From: Spiroplasma endosymbiont of Polydrusus cervinus | GTDB taxonomy: Bacteria; Bacillota_I; Bacilli_A; Mycoplasmatales; Mycoplasmataceae | DNA length: 64,000 nt | Assembly (NCBI RefSeq): GCF_964019755.1 | Contig: NZ_OZ026469.1 | Location: 1,054,001 to 1,118,000, forward strand | Reading direction: 5' to 3' | In this document: one piece after another, positions 23,332-33,985 of the stretch | Position numbering within the stretch: position 1 is the first letter of the stretch | Layout of the letters: each line of letters starts with the position of its first letter | Notes under the pieces: generated by a model | Told to the model about the DNA's origin: nothing | Database searches by the model: none | What the model saw: only the letters and a program-made list of their open reading frames with translations | Made by a program: the position numbers and the translations under genes

Positions 23332-25662
23332 TTAACCAAAATGATAAGAGTCTGTTGTATCTGCGTAAATGGCTTTTTGTCTTTCATCAGAATTTAAATT
23401 TGATCAACCATAAGTATTTCGTGTTACAACAAAAATTGATTTATTGTCAGGATTACCACTTTTAACTAGGTTAATCACCTCGTTATGAAATTCAAAAAAT
23501 CCTGAGTAAATAATATCTACAATATAATTTATATACCCCGTCTCCATATTTTCGGCTGAAAATCTTATTGGTAATTTTGAAATTAATTTAAATAAATATG
23601 ATTTAAAATCAGACGTACTTCTTTCAAAGAAAATTTTTTCAATAACGCGAGAAGTATTTAATGATAATTTAACTACGAGTCCATTATGACCATAATTTCA
23701 AATTATTTTAAAAAAATCATTTTTAGAATCATAATATGGATTTTCATCACTAATTGGTAAACAAGTTAAACTACCATTATCATTAAAATCACTATCTCTT
23801 AGTTTTTTATTTTTAAAAATTTCGGTAAGAACTCAGGCAGAACCATCATTATCAACAGTGATTGATTGAATTGGTTCATTTAGGCCAGATACTTTTTTTA
23901 CTTCATCACTACCATTGCCTTTTCTATAATAAACACCATTTGTTGTTCCAAAATAAGCTGCGTTTGTTTTTAATTCACCAGCACTATCCTTATGTAATAA
24001 AGCCATTGAAGTAACATTGTCTGGAATACTTGGTAGCAAATAAGCATCTCTATCTAAAAGATTATAACCAACCCAATATACTTTACCACTTTGTGTGACC
24101 CCACTTGCTTCTCTTATACTTCTAATATTTTCATTTGAACAATAATTTTGTAATGGAAATGTAATACTACTCATTAATCTATAATCACAATCCATTAATT
24201 TTTCTAATTTTAAAACATTCCCATTTTTATTACGGATTAAATACAAGTCCTCAGTGGTTCTGATATAAGCATCTCCAACCTCTCTATCTACAACCTTAGT
24301 ATTTTTATCTAAAATTTGGACTGAAATTATATCTCCCTTAATTTTTGCAATATCTGATTCTAAATCACAAAATTTTTGATTTAAATTATCATTTATATCT
24401 CTTTTTTGGTTTGATCCATGATGGCATGAATTAAATGCGTAATTAACAGCTATTAAAAATAAGATTCTTATAGTATGACTATTATAAATTTGATCTGTAA
24501 TTACATTTATTGGAATATTTGGTAAAACATTATTTATAAATCATATTTTTCATTTATTTCTGCTTTGTCTAGGTAATTTTTCATATTGCATTTCCAATTT
24601 TGATTGTGTTATACCTCAAAGAGCATTATCTATTCGTGGTTGATTATTTTCATAAAAATAATGACTATAGGGTAAGCTTTGAATTCCCACGCCGTAATTT
24701 CTAACGTCATTGTCATTTATTTGTTTTAAAGTACTAACTCCCTGCTCGGGTCACTTCATTGCAATTTGATAATGATTATTAGGATCATTTTTATTCATTC
24801 CAAAAGTAATAAAATTATCAGAATTAATAACTTTTTCGTTAATTAAATCATTCATTTTTCTAAATCGTCAATTTTCTGCAACAACTACAGCAATTACTCC
24901 TAAAGAATTCCTAATATCACCATTAGTTCCTCCTTGGTAGTTAGATAATGTTTTAAAGGAATTAACAATTGTGCTTCAATTAATATTTAAATTAATTCCA
25001 TTTCCGTTTCCATCAACAAAAAGATCTCTATAATCAGCTTTAAATTCCAAAGGAGTGGAACTACTAATATTAATATTATCTATAGAATCTATATGTCTTA
25101 TATCAGCTTCTGAAAAATAATAATATTTATTTTTTACAGCAAACCCCTCCAAATAAAGATCCCTAGTTCTAAAAACTAAATCAATTATTTGAGATTGTGA
25201 ATTTTCCTCAATAATAACAGGAACAGTAAAACCGTCGTAGGGTGTGCCTACAAACTTATATCTTGGTTTACCTCTTACTGAACCTTTAAATCTATCTCCC
25301 ATTTTGGGTGTAGTATTATCTTCAACTTTAAATCTATTTAAGACAACAATCTCACTATTATCATTTATAACAGTACTTGTACTAGGCTGATCATTCTCTA
25401 TATTAAATATAACACGTAGTATGTCAGCTTGTATTAAAGCACGAAAAACTTTATTATGTCAATTTTTAAAAGAATTAGGATTATTTATGTTAATTCTTAT
25501 ATCTTCTAAATTAACATTAAATAAATTATTGTTTTCTCTTTTATTTCTGATTAAATTTTCTAAATTATTTTCTTGCTTTTCATATGTACTTGTAGCAATT
25601 GTTGTTTGTATTACAGTTCCATTAATTGTTAATATACTTAATAAATTTAAAAATTTTTTCAT
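23332..25662 (-). CDS. Secreted ribosome-inactivating protein (RIP) toxin with C-terminal extension
   Basis: An unbroken 776-residue protein. Residues 1-24 form a signal peptide (MKKFLNLLSILTINGTVIQT). Residues ~65-375 show the RIP (ricin A/Shiga, PF00161) active-site pattern: Y170 in RTRDLYLEGFAV, Y211 in FKADYRDLF, E263 and R266 in VVAENWRF, and W349 in NALWG, matching ricin Y80, Y123, E177, R180 and W211 in order and spacing. Such enzymes remove one adenine from 28S rRNA of eukaryotes. RIPs are known in the Citri clade, where they act against wasps and nematodes that attack the insect host. Residues ~430-776 are an extra region of unknown role with repeat-like YWVG/AYFGTTNGVYY/SAWVLT strands. 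About ten TGA Trp codons. Activity is inferred, not shown. Confidence 0.8.
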
Positions 25663-25714
25663 TATTTGTATTTTCCCTTTTTTATCTTGAAACTTTTTAT
25701 CAAGATCTATTGAC

Positions 25715-25751
<37 letters not shown>

Positions 25752-25885
25752 GCATTTTTAAATATATTTTAGAAACGATACTTACTTATGATTATGATTG
25801 TTTAAAAAAGTTTGAAGTTTTATAAAAATTATTTTAAATGATATAACTATACTATATTATTTTTTTTAAAAAATGAGGTGAATTA

Positions 25886-26971
25886 ATGAAATATATTATT
25901 AATGATTCTAATTTAAGTGATTTACAAGCAAAATTGCAAGATTTTTTAAGTAAAAATTGTCAAAATAAATATTATAAAAGAATAAAAAAGAAAATATTTG
26001 CATATATTAATTTATGTAAGGAGTTTTTTCTTGAAACTAAGTTGTTATTAAAAGATTTAATTAAAAAATATTTTAAAAATAAATTTTCAACTTTTTATTA
26101 TTGAGCAAATAAAATTTTACTTGCATATGCAAATAATAATTTTGAAGATTTATTATTAAAATCAACAGTTCCTAATAATATTAATTATCAATATGGTGAA
26201 GATACTCGAAAAAATATCTGTGATTTATATTTTGAGTATTGTAATAAACACGCTGGCGGTGTTTTATCTTTGTTTTATAATTTAAAAAAAGGAATTCACG
26301 GCGAAGAATTAAAAAGTAAAGCACCAAAAAATTTAAAAACATTTTTTCGTTGACTTAAAAAAGATAAACGTTAATTAAAAATAAAAAATAAAATTAAAGA
26401 AATTAAAAGACAACACCCAAGATATGAAGTTAAAGAATTAGGATTATTACAAATGGATGCTAAATATTTTATGCCAAGTAAATTTCCAGTTGATAAAAAG
26501 TATTATGTTTATGATTTTATTGATGAAAGAATCAGAGGAGTATTCGGTTATATTTATGATAAATTATGCACTGAAAATGCTATTGATGCTGTTAAAAGAG
26601 CAATCCGTGATTTTAAAAAAATATTTGGTATTAAAATAACACGAATTAGAACTGATAACGGTTCTGAATTTATTAATAGTCATCGGAATAATCAAAAAAT
26701 TACTGTTAAAGAAAATAATTTTACTCAATTTTTAACAGATAAAAATATTTTACATCAAACAACACCCGTTCGTTCTCCGCAGTCAAACGGTAAAATTGAA
26801 AGATTTCATCAAAATTATACTAAGTTATTTGTATTTAATGAAAAAATATTGGATGCAGTTGGTTTACAAAATAAACTAAATGATTACTATTACTTTTATA
26901 ATTTTGAAAGAGCACATAAATCTTTAAAATTTCAGACACCATTTGAATTTTTAAATAATTTAACTAAATAA
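25886..26971 (+). pseudogene. rve-type transposase with one in-frame stop
   Basis: A single frame of 362 codons is interrupted only by TAA at 26372-26374. The first 162 residues are a helical, Lys/Tyr-rich DNA-binding-like part. The second part is an integrase core: D191 in LQMDAKYF, D257 in IRTDNGSEF and E305 in SNGKIERFHQNY, followed by YNFERAHKSLKFQTPFEF. The triad fits IS3/IS481-like elements. The gene sits between the RIP pair and the phage tail module. Whether it belongs to either cannot be told. The ATG follows gaggtgaatta. Confidence 0.75.
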
Positions 26972-27103
26972 TTTAAAGTTTATAAAGTTTTATTTAAACT
27001 ATTTTTTAGTGTGTCAATTTTAGAATTTTTATTTATATATGTATCATTTTTAATGATGTTTTTATATTTTAAATTATATATTTTATTATTTTTTATTTTT
27101 TTC

Positions 27104-27133
27104 TTGCAATCTCCAAAATGTGTGTGGTATACT
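27104..27133 (+). promoter_or_regulatory. Possible promoter before the tail module
   Basis: TTGCAA at 27104-27109 and TATACT at 27128-27133 are 18 nt apart. It is the only good box pair between the transposase and the tail genes. The position could also be the broken edge of the first tail gene. Confidence 0.3.
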
Positions 27134-27137
27134 ACAA

Positions 27138-27629
27138 GTTAATTTAAAAAGGTCTAATGAAACACACAATACAAAAAATGAAAATGTTGAAGCAGATACT
27201 TATTCATTTGAATTTAATTCCTTGCCCAGAGCATAAGATAATATTATTAAAAGTTATATTAGTGAAAATACTAATAAAAATATTTTTAATAGTTGATTTA
27301 ATGAAGTATATAAAGAAAATAGTGAAATACATTCTGAAATAATTAAAATCAATATTAGTAAAATTAATAAAATAGAGAAACCAATCATTCATGTTACAAA
27401 CGCAGCAAGTACAACACCAGAAAAGTTAAAACCACAATTTAAAGCTGTTGTTTTAAAAGCAGTAAATAGTTCTTTAACCGAGAGTGATTTTGATTACTTT
27501 ATTGAAAGTAAAGGTGAAGACTGACCAATTAATATTACAAATGATAAAACTGTAGAAGTTCAAATTGAAGGTAAAAATAACGCTATTGGTCAAACAAATC
27601 CGATTGATGTTGTAATTAAAAATTCTTAA
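27138..27629 (+). pseudogene. Putative phage major tail protein fragment
   Basis: One frame runs from about 27138 to TAA at 27627, broken by a single TAA at 27234-27236. The C-terminal part (IHVTNAASTTPEKLKPQFKA, then NPIDVVIKNS) reads like the end of a tail-tube protein. The identity rests mainly on position: it precedes the tail-assembly chaperone pair and tape measure, where the major tail protein lies in siphoviruses. No start codon is present. Confidence 0.45.
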
Positions 27630-27659
27630 AAAATATTTAAGAATTTAAAGGAGTTAAAT

Positions 27660-28182
27660 ATGAACAAAAAATTAAAGTTGGGAATGTTGATATAAATATT
27701 AATACAAGTGCTTATTTTTTAGTAATTTATGAACAATTAACTGGTAGTGATTTAATTACTGATTTTGAAAAAATGAAGAATGAAAAATTTTCATATAAAC
27801 AATTACTAGATATGTTATTTTCTTTTGCATATAATTATGATAATAATTTAGATTATAAAGAATTTTTCCAAAGTATCCCATTATCAGAAATTATGAATGA
27901 AGCATTTGTAACAAAATTAAATAATTTAATAGCAGAGGTATTTATTTCAAATAATAATATTAATGAAAAAAATTAGTTAATCAAAATTTAAATAAAAATT
28001 GAACTCATACTTTTATTTGTTTAATTAAAGAATGTGGTTATTTAGTTAGTGATTTAAAATTATTTACCTTAAAACAATTTTTAAATATTATCGCTTTACA
28101 TTCAGAAAGATATAAAGATGTTAATAATTTTTCTAAAAAACCAACACAAGAAAAAATAAATAAAATATTTTTTGGAGGTTAA
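27660..28182 (+). pseudogene. Tail assembly chaperones (gpG/gpGT-like) with -1 slippery site
   Basis: Frame one runs to TAG at 27974-27976 (about 100 codons, acidic, ending VFISNNNINEKN). Its natural start ATG at 27660 (after aaggag) is one base out of frame, apparently by loss of one A in a poly-A run. Just before the stop, A_AAA_AAT (27967-27973) is a canonical slippery heptamer. The -1 frame is then open for 70 more codons to TAA at 28180-28182. This G/GT arrangement directly before a tape-measure gene is the hallmark of siphovirus tail chaperones, where both the short and the frameshifted form are needed for tail assembly. Confidence 0.7.
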
Positions 28183-28188
28183 AATTTA

Positions 28189-30098
28189 ATGGCAGAACAA
28201 ATCAAAGGAATGCATCTTGAAATTAGTACAAATTTATCAAATATAAATACAGAAGTCAAAAAATTAACCGATACTGTTAATCTTTCAAATCGAAAACTTG
28301 CTAATCTTGATGCTAATTTAAAATTTAAAAATGGTAAAGAAATTGATATTTTAAGAAATAAAATTGTTGAATATAACAAAAATATTGAAAATACAACAAA
28401 ACAAAAACAACAATTAATTAATAAAGTAAATGAATTACAAAAAAATAAAAAAGAATATTTAAATCAAATTAAAAAAACTGAAATAGCAATTAAAAATGCA
28501 ACAGATGAAAAACAAATTAAAAAATTAAATGTTGAATTGTCTCAATTACAAAAGAAATTTAATACAATACCAAGGGAAATTTAATTTACAAATTTAACTA
28601 TCGATAGAATTGATCGTAATATAATTAAGTTTAATAGCGACTTAAAAGAAACTAACAAACAACTATCTAAAATAAGTGGCGATAAATTTATTAAATTTGG
28701 AAACAAATTATCAGATATAGGTAAAAAATTAAGTGCTTATATTACAATACCGTTAATTGGTATTAAGGCTATTTTAGGAAAAATAACAAAAGATACGATT
28801 TTATTTGGTGAAGAATTAAATAAAACAGCACAAAAAATTAATATTTCAACTGATAATTTACAAAAATTTAGATTTATTGCTAAAAAGATTGGTTTAGAAA
28901 CTGAAAATATTGAAATTTTATTTCAAAAACTAAATAAAACAACCTATGAATTGTCACAAGGCATTATTAATGAAAGTGCTGATGCATTTCAACAATTAGG
29001 AATTAATATTAAAAATACTAGTGGGGAATTAAAAAATACTGAAACTATTTTTTTAGAAACAAAAAATGCACTATCTAAAATAACAAATGAAACATAAAAA
29101 AATAACTTCATTTTTAAAATTTTTGGTTATGAATTAGGTAGTAAAATTGCTCCGTTATTATTAAAAAGTAATGAGGAAATAAAAAATCTAACTAATAATT
29201 TTGAAAATTTAACATTAATTTCAAATGAAAATATTAAAAAATCGACAGAATTAAGTAATAAATGAAGTGAATTAACACAAAAACTATCAATAATAAAAAT
29301 GGAATTATCAATAAGTTTATTCCCTATTTTTAAAAAGTTTGTTAATTTTATTGATAATAATTTAATACCTTCAATTAAAAAAATAACCGATACTTTTAAT
29401 TCATTAAGTATTAGTCAAAAAGAATTAATATTTAAAATTTTAGGTATATTAACAGTTATGGCGCCGACTGTATTAGTATTTGGAAAATTATTATCTATTG
29501 GTGGTTTATTAATAAATAACATTAATTTATTAAAAACAGCTTTTTTAGAGTTATCATCTTCAATGGGTGCAATTGGAATAGGAATAAGTATATTATTGGT
29601 GCTTTATTAGTACCCTTATTAGCCCAAAATGGAGATTTTAAAGAGTTATTAAAAGAATTAGGAAATATTTGTAAACAATTATTAATTCCAGTTATTGAAT
29701 TACTTAAAAATTTATTTCAAGCATTAATGCCAATTTTAAAACCAATTTTTACAATATTTAATGGATTAGCATCTATTTTTGCTAAGATTGGAAAAGCAAT
29801 TATAACTTTTTTAATACCTCCATTTAATTTTTTAATTAAAATTTTAAATATTATTATATGACTAATAAATAAAGTATTAACAGGACTAAAATATTTAACA
29901 TTTGGATTAGTAAATATTCAAATTCCATCATTATCAGAAATTCAAAAACCAGCATTACAACAATCAACTCTTAATACAAAAAATATAAATAATAGTAATA
30001 CATTTAATAATAATTTTAATATTTCAAATAATATCGATATTGAAGAAGCAACAAATCAAATTCTTATACAAATGGGAAATAAAATAAATAGGAGTTAA
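28189..30098 (+). pseudogene. Phage tail tape-measure protein
   Basis: About 636 codons beginning MAEQIKGMHLEI with strong coiled-coil content (KKLTDTVNLSNRKLAN). It continues into KFGNKLSDIGKKLSAYITIP, a tape-measure signature, and hydrophobic stretches at residues ~400-520. It is broken by TAA at 28582 and 29095 and by a frameshift near 29595. The ATG follows ggaggttaaaattta. Length compared with other phages suggests a short tail. It is decayed and not expected to work. Confidence 0.8.
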
Positions 30099-30104
30099 AA
30101 TTTT

Positions 30105-31001
30105 ATGATAGTTAGAACATTTAAAATAAAAACAAGTAATAATGAAATTATTGATTTACAAAATACTAGTGACATATTAACCGCTTCTTTTAATAATATT
30201 AGTATTGGTTTTAATAATTCTTTTTTAAATGTTAAAAATAACTTTATTTTAGAGTCAAATAAAAAAATATTAAATGAATTATCCTTAAAATTATTATTTA
30301 TAAACCCTAACGCATATCAAAAATATCGTGATTTTATTGAAAAAATAAAATATGAACTCGCTAACTCTGAATCATTAAAATTAATTTATGGTGTTACATA
30401 TAATAATAACTATAATGAATATTATTGTGATGTATATATTAAAAATATTGGTAAAAATGAATTAAACCAATTCAATAATTTAGAAGTTGATTTTATTTTA
30501 GAACAAGTTTCTAATTGAAAAAAAATTCAAATTAAGTGGGAATTAATTATTAATACAAGCGGCGGAAAAAAATATAATTATAAATTTGGAGCATTTAAAT
30601 ATACAAGTATTTATGATCAAACAAAGAAAATTAAAAATAATAGTGATTTACCAGCAAAAGGCGAAATAATTATAAATGGTGCATCAATAAATCCACACAT
30701 AAAACTTCTTAAAGATAATAAAGAAATTAGCGAATGTAAAATTTATGAAACAATCAAGGAAAATGAAGCAATTATTATTAATACAACTATCGAAAATCAA
30801 AAAATTATAAAAATTATTAAAGATAAAAACAACAAAATTAAACAAGAAATTAATATTTACGAAAAACAAGACTTTAATTTAAATACATTTTTTACAATAC
30901 CAATAGGAGAATATAAAATTAAATACTTTAATGATTTACCAACATCAAAATTAGCAGGGAGTTTAGAAATAAAATACTATGAAGAATATTTATCAGTCTA
31001 A
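30105..31001 (+). CDS. Phage distal-tail/baseplate-like protein
   Basis: An intact 298-residue frame beginning MIVRTFKIKTSNNEIIDLQN. It is beta-rich, with FNNISIGFNNSFLNVKNNF and a C-terminal IPIGEYKIKYFNDLP. Position immediately after the tape measure (6 bp) fits a distal tail (Dit) protein. No catalytic motif is seen. It overlaps the next gene by 23 bp. Unlike its upstream neighbours it carries no stop or frameshift. Confidence 0.55.
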
Positions 31002-32487
31002 TTATTTTAATATTAATATTTTTTCACAAATTGATTTACATTTTAAAGACAATAGTATTGTTGAAAAATATAATATTTATGAAGATATTTATGTTTTACA
31101 AGTTTCAAAATTTATATTAAGTAAAAATAATATAAACGCCGTTATTGGTGATTATGTTTATATAACTAATAATGTTAATCAAAAAATATATTTAGGAACA
31201 ATAACAAATATCGAAAATATTGAAGAAAACAAATCTTGCATAATTAATTGTAAACCAATAATTGAAATATTTGATTTTAAAATATTAGTTAAAAATAGTA
31301 TAAATGAACTTGCTTGAAATTATTTATATACAATTTCTGATCACTATTTTAATCGAGACAGTTTTTTAAAGGAATTTTTAAAAAATAACTTAATATGAAC
31401 TAATAAATCAGATAATAGCAAATATACATTTATACAAGGTAATCAATCAGAATTAAGTTTTTTTGATTTTTATAAAATTATTTATGATCAAACAAGAAAT
31501 TATTTATCTTTTGAATTAGACATCAAAAATAAAAAAATTAATATAACTTATAATTCGCCAAATAACGAAAAATATTATTTAAAAGATAACATTAATGATA
31601 TTTATAATTTAAAAATAGATGATTTTTACAAACAAGCAATTAATAAATTAGATATTTATGATGAAAATAATAACTTTAAAGAAAATTGATATTTACTTAA
31701 AAATAATGAAATTATTAATAATAAAGCATTAGATAATATTTTAAATATCTGAAATAATAAAATTTCTGCAGAAACAATAAAAATTACAGTTGAAAGTAAA
31801 AAAATAACATTAGATTTAATTAAAAATATTCCTATCGGTACAAAAACATTCGGAAGAGATAGAACTACATATTTGCAATTAATTGAAAATAATATATGAT
31901 ATTTATATAAAAATAATATTGAAGATGAAAAATCATATTCAAATATTGCAGTTGTTAATTTTCTAAAACAATCTAATAAAATAATTTTTGCTTTTCCAAA
32001 TAATGAAAATAATTTAAATGAAATAGCAAAATATAATATTTTTAATTGAAATGAATTTTTAGAATTAGAAAAATTTACAACAGAATCGCAAATAGAATTA
32101 GAAAATTTAGCAGATGTTAAAAAATATATTGAAAATATTAAAAATAAAAAAGATATTAAAAATAGAATTTTACCCATTATAAATAAAACTGCTAAATTAG
32201 ATAAAAAAATTAATATATTTGATTATGCTAAACAAGAACTACAACAAAGCAAATATTCACATGCAATAGAATTTGATATTAATAAAAATACAAATATTTT
32301 AGATTTAAACAAAATAAAATTAGGCAATAAATTTATTCTATATTTTAATAACAAAGAATATGAAACAATATTATCCGCAATTCAATATGAAAATAACAAA
32401 AATACCATTCATTTAGTATTTGGAAAAGCAAGAATTAATTTTATTGATATGTTAAAAACAAAAATATTGGTCGTATGTAAAAAATAA
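30979..32487 (+). CDS. Phage tail-associated protein (baseplate hub or receptor-binding type)
   Basis: An intact 502-residue protein starting MKNIYQSNYFNINIFSQIDL. Residues 1-110 (VIGDYVYITNNVNQKIYLGT) resemble the N-terminal fold of prophage tail endopeptidase/hub proteins. The rest is Asn/Lys/Ile-rich. By order it should be the protein after Dit, often a hub, peptidase or receptor binder. No clear peptidase motif was found, so only a structural role is proposed. Five or more TGA codons are read as Trp. Confidence 0.45.
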
Positions 32488-32489
32488 GG

Positions 32490-32565
32490 GTTTTTGTTTT
32501 TAAATGTTATTTGGTTCAATAAAATAAAGACATTTTTTACCTGTTTTTATAAAACCCTTCTTTTT
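32490..32565 (+). terminator. Possible terminator after the tail genes
   Basis: The arms aagggtttttg and ataaaaccctt are followed by ctttttcc, with a long loop of about 50 nt. The right arm and what follows (aaaacccttctttttcc) recur on the minus strand near 53490, beside a fused viral small gene. Confidence 0.4.
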
Positions 32566-32578
32566 CCATGCGACCATA

Positions 32579-32716
32579 AATTATAAATCTCATAATGAAT
32601 ATATTAATGATGTTAAAAAATGAAATAAATGATATTCAAACCAAAAAGAAAAATATATAATAAATGAAAGTTTGTAAACCTTTTTATTAATACTTACTAA
32701 ACAGGGTGCAGTCTAG
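32579..32716 (+). mobile_element. IS3-family element, 3' end fragment
   Basis: 138 bp identical to the last part of the IS (C-terminus of OrfB and the right end gggtgcagtcta). The body is missing. With IS copy C it brackets the 12-kb segment in direct orientation. Confidence 0.88.
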
Positions 32717-33371
32717 TGAGTCTAAGTTTGGGCTTTTTTATTTGTTCCAGCACTATAACCAATTATTTCACGATTAAGCAAGTCAATTAATAAACAAATA
32801 TAATATCATTTAGCACCAAATTGAACATATGTTAAATCACTAACAACAACTTCATTTGGTTGTTTATTATTAAATTCACGGTTTAAAACGTTGCTAATTT
32901 CGTCGTTATTAATCACTGACTTATGATTGTGATATTTTAATTTGGTGTATTTAAATATTAACTGATTTTTAATCATAATTTGGCGAATTTTTCGCACGGA
33001 ATATTTTTCTTTATTATTGTTAATAATTTCTATTTTTTGCCAATTATCAGTGCCGCTTGATTTAAAATGTCGTTTTCCATTCGTAATTGGATTAATTCTT
33101 TCCGCAAGGCAATCTAGTTCAGTTTCTTCAACAGTGCGGTTATCTTTTACTTTAAAAGATCCAGAATTATTAAATTTTTCAATTCACTGATATACGGCTG
33201 ATTTTAACAACTCATATTCCTTAAAAATTTCAAGAATGGTTTTACCATTTTGATAAAGTAAAACAATTTGTTTTTTTTAAATTCATCGGTATGTGAATTT
33301 CTTCCCATTTTTATATTTCCATTTTCTTCATAACTATATTTTATTTGAAAGTCCACATAAATATGGTCCAA
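32717..33371 (-). pseudogene. IS3-family (second type) transposase, N-terminal part
   Basis: OrfA begins MGRNSHTDEFKK near 33308 and continues, after a one-base shift, as IVLLYQNGKTILEIF. OrfB follows with KYSVRKIRQIMIKN and NEVVVSDLTYVQFGAKWYY (first Asp), IGYSAGTNKKAQT, then stops at the IS fragment. The remaining C-terminal half (MQKAFYSITRP...) is at 20124-20504 in the same orientation. The left end near 33350 (gtccacataaatatggtcca) resembles the reversed other end. Confidence 0.78.
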
Positions 33372-33382
33372 CTTATTGTAAC

Positions 33383-33792
33383 CTATCCATAAATCATAAA
33401 AAATTAATAAACTTATAACAAATTAAAAATAAAAAAAATAATCACAAAAAATATTAAATTAAAAATATTGTTTTTAATATTTATTTTTAAAATTATAAAA
33501 TTAAACACAACAAAAAATAAATTTTACTAATCTTAACAAACACTAATTTAATTTAAAAAAATTTTTTTAAAATATTGTCTTGATGTAAAATTTTCCAAGC
33601 AAGGTCTAATTGTGGTATTTAATATATCTAAAATAGATTTTAATCTACTACGAATATTAATTAATGGCTCATTTTAACCCAAATCAACGCCTTATATCTC
33701 TATTTATTCTTTCTACTAATGCTTTCTGGCAAAGTTTACCAAGATCACAAAAATAAACTCTTATTTTAAAGTGTTTTTCTATTGTTTTTCAT
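33383..33792 (-). pseudogene. IS30/SpV1 transposase C-terminal fragment and end region
   Basis: On the minus strand the sequence encodes WKTIEKHFKIRVYFCDLGK and ALVERINRDIRRW, the end of the IS30-like gene, with frameshifts. Downstream is the same AT-rich right-end region as at 6656-6874. It is one more dead copy of SpV1 ORF3. Confidence 0.75.
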
Positions 33793-33874
33793 CTGTAAAT
33801 TGTAAATACCAAATCATAAAAAGTTAACTAAATTAATAGTTAACTTTTTATGATTTGGTATTTACAATTTACAG
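33793..33874. repeat. Perfect palindromic repeat, 38-bp arms
   Basis: The arms start ctgtaaattgtaaatacc and end gttaacta, are exact reverse complements over 38 bp, and enclose a 6-nt loop (aattaa). Folding as RNA would give a long hairpin. It lies 110 bp beyond the stop of the ABC exporter. Confidence 0.9.
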
Positions 33875-33985
33875 TGAATAATAACAATTTACAAATAATT
33901 TATTTTAAATAATGTTATTATCAATTTAATAAGAGATAAAAATTTGGAGCTTGTATCTACACAATGCCTTTATAAAATTAGGTCA

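Noticed and set aside
25421..25690. Plus-strand hydrophobic frame opposite the RIP gene start
   Set aside because: It is the antisense of the signal peptide and N-terminus of the toxin. Antisense of AT-rich Asn/Asp-rich coding DNA often looks hydrophobic.
31656..32177. Long minus-strand frame of 173 codons opposite the tail protein
   Set aside because: The plus-strand frame is continuous for 502 codons with proper Trp(TGA) use and gene order; the antisense frame has no RBS.
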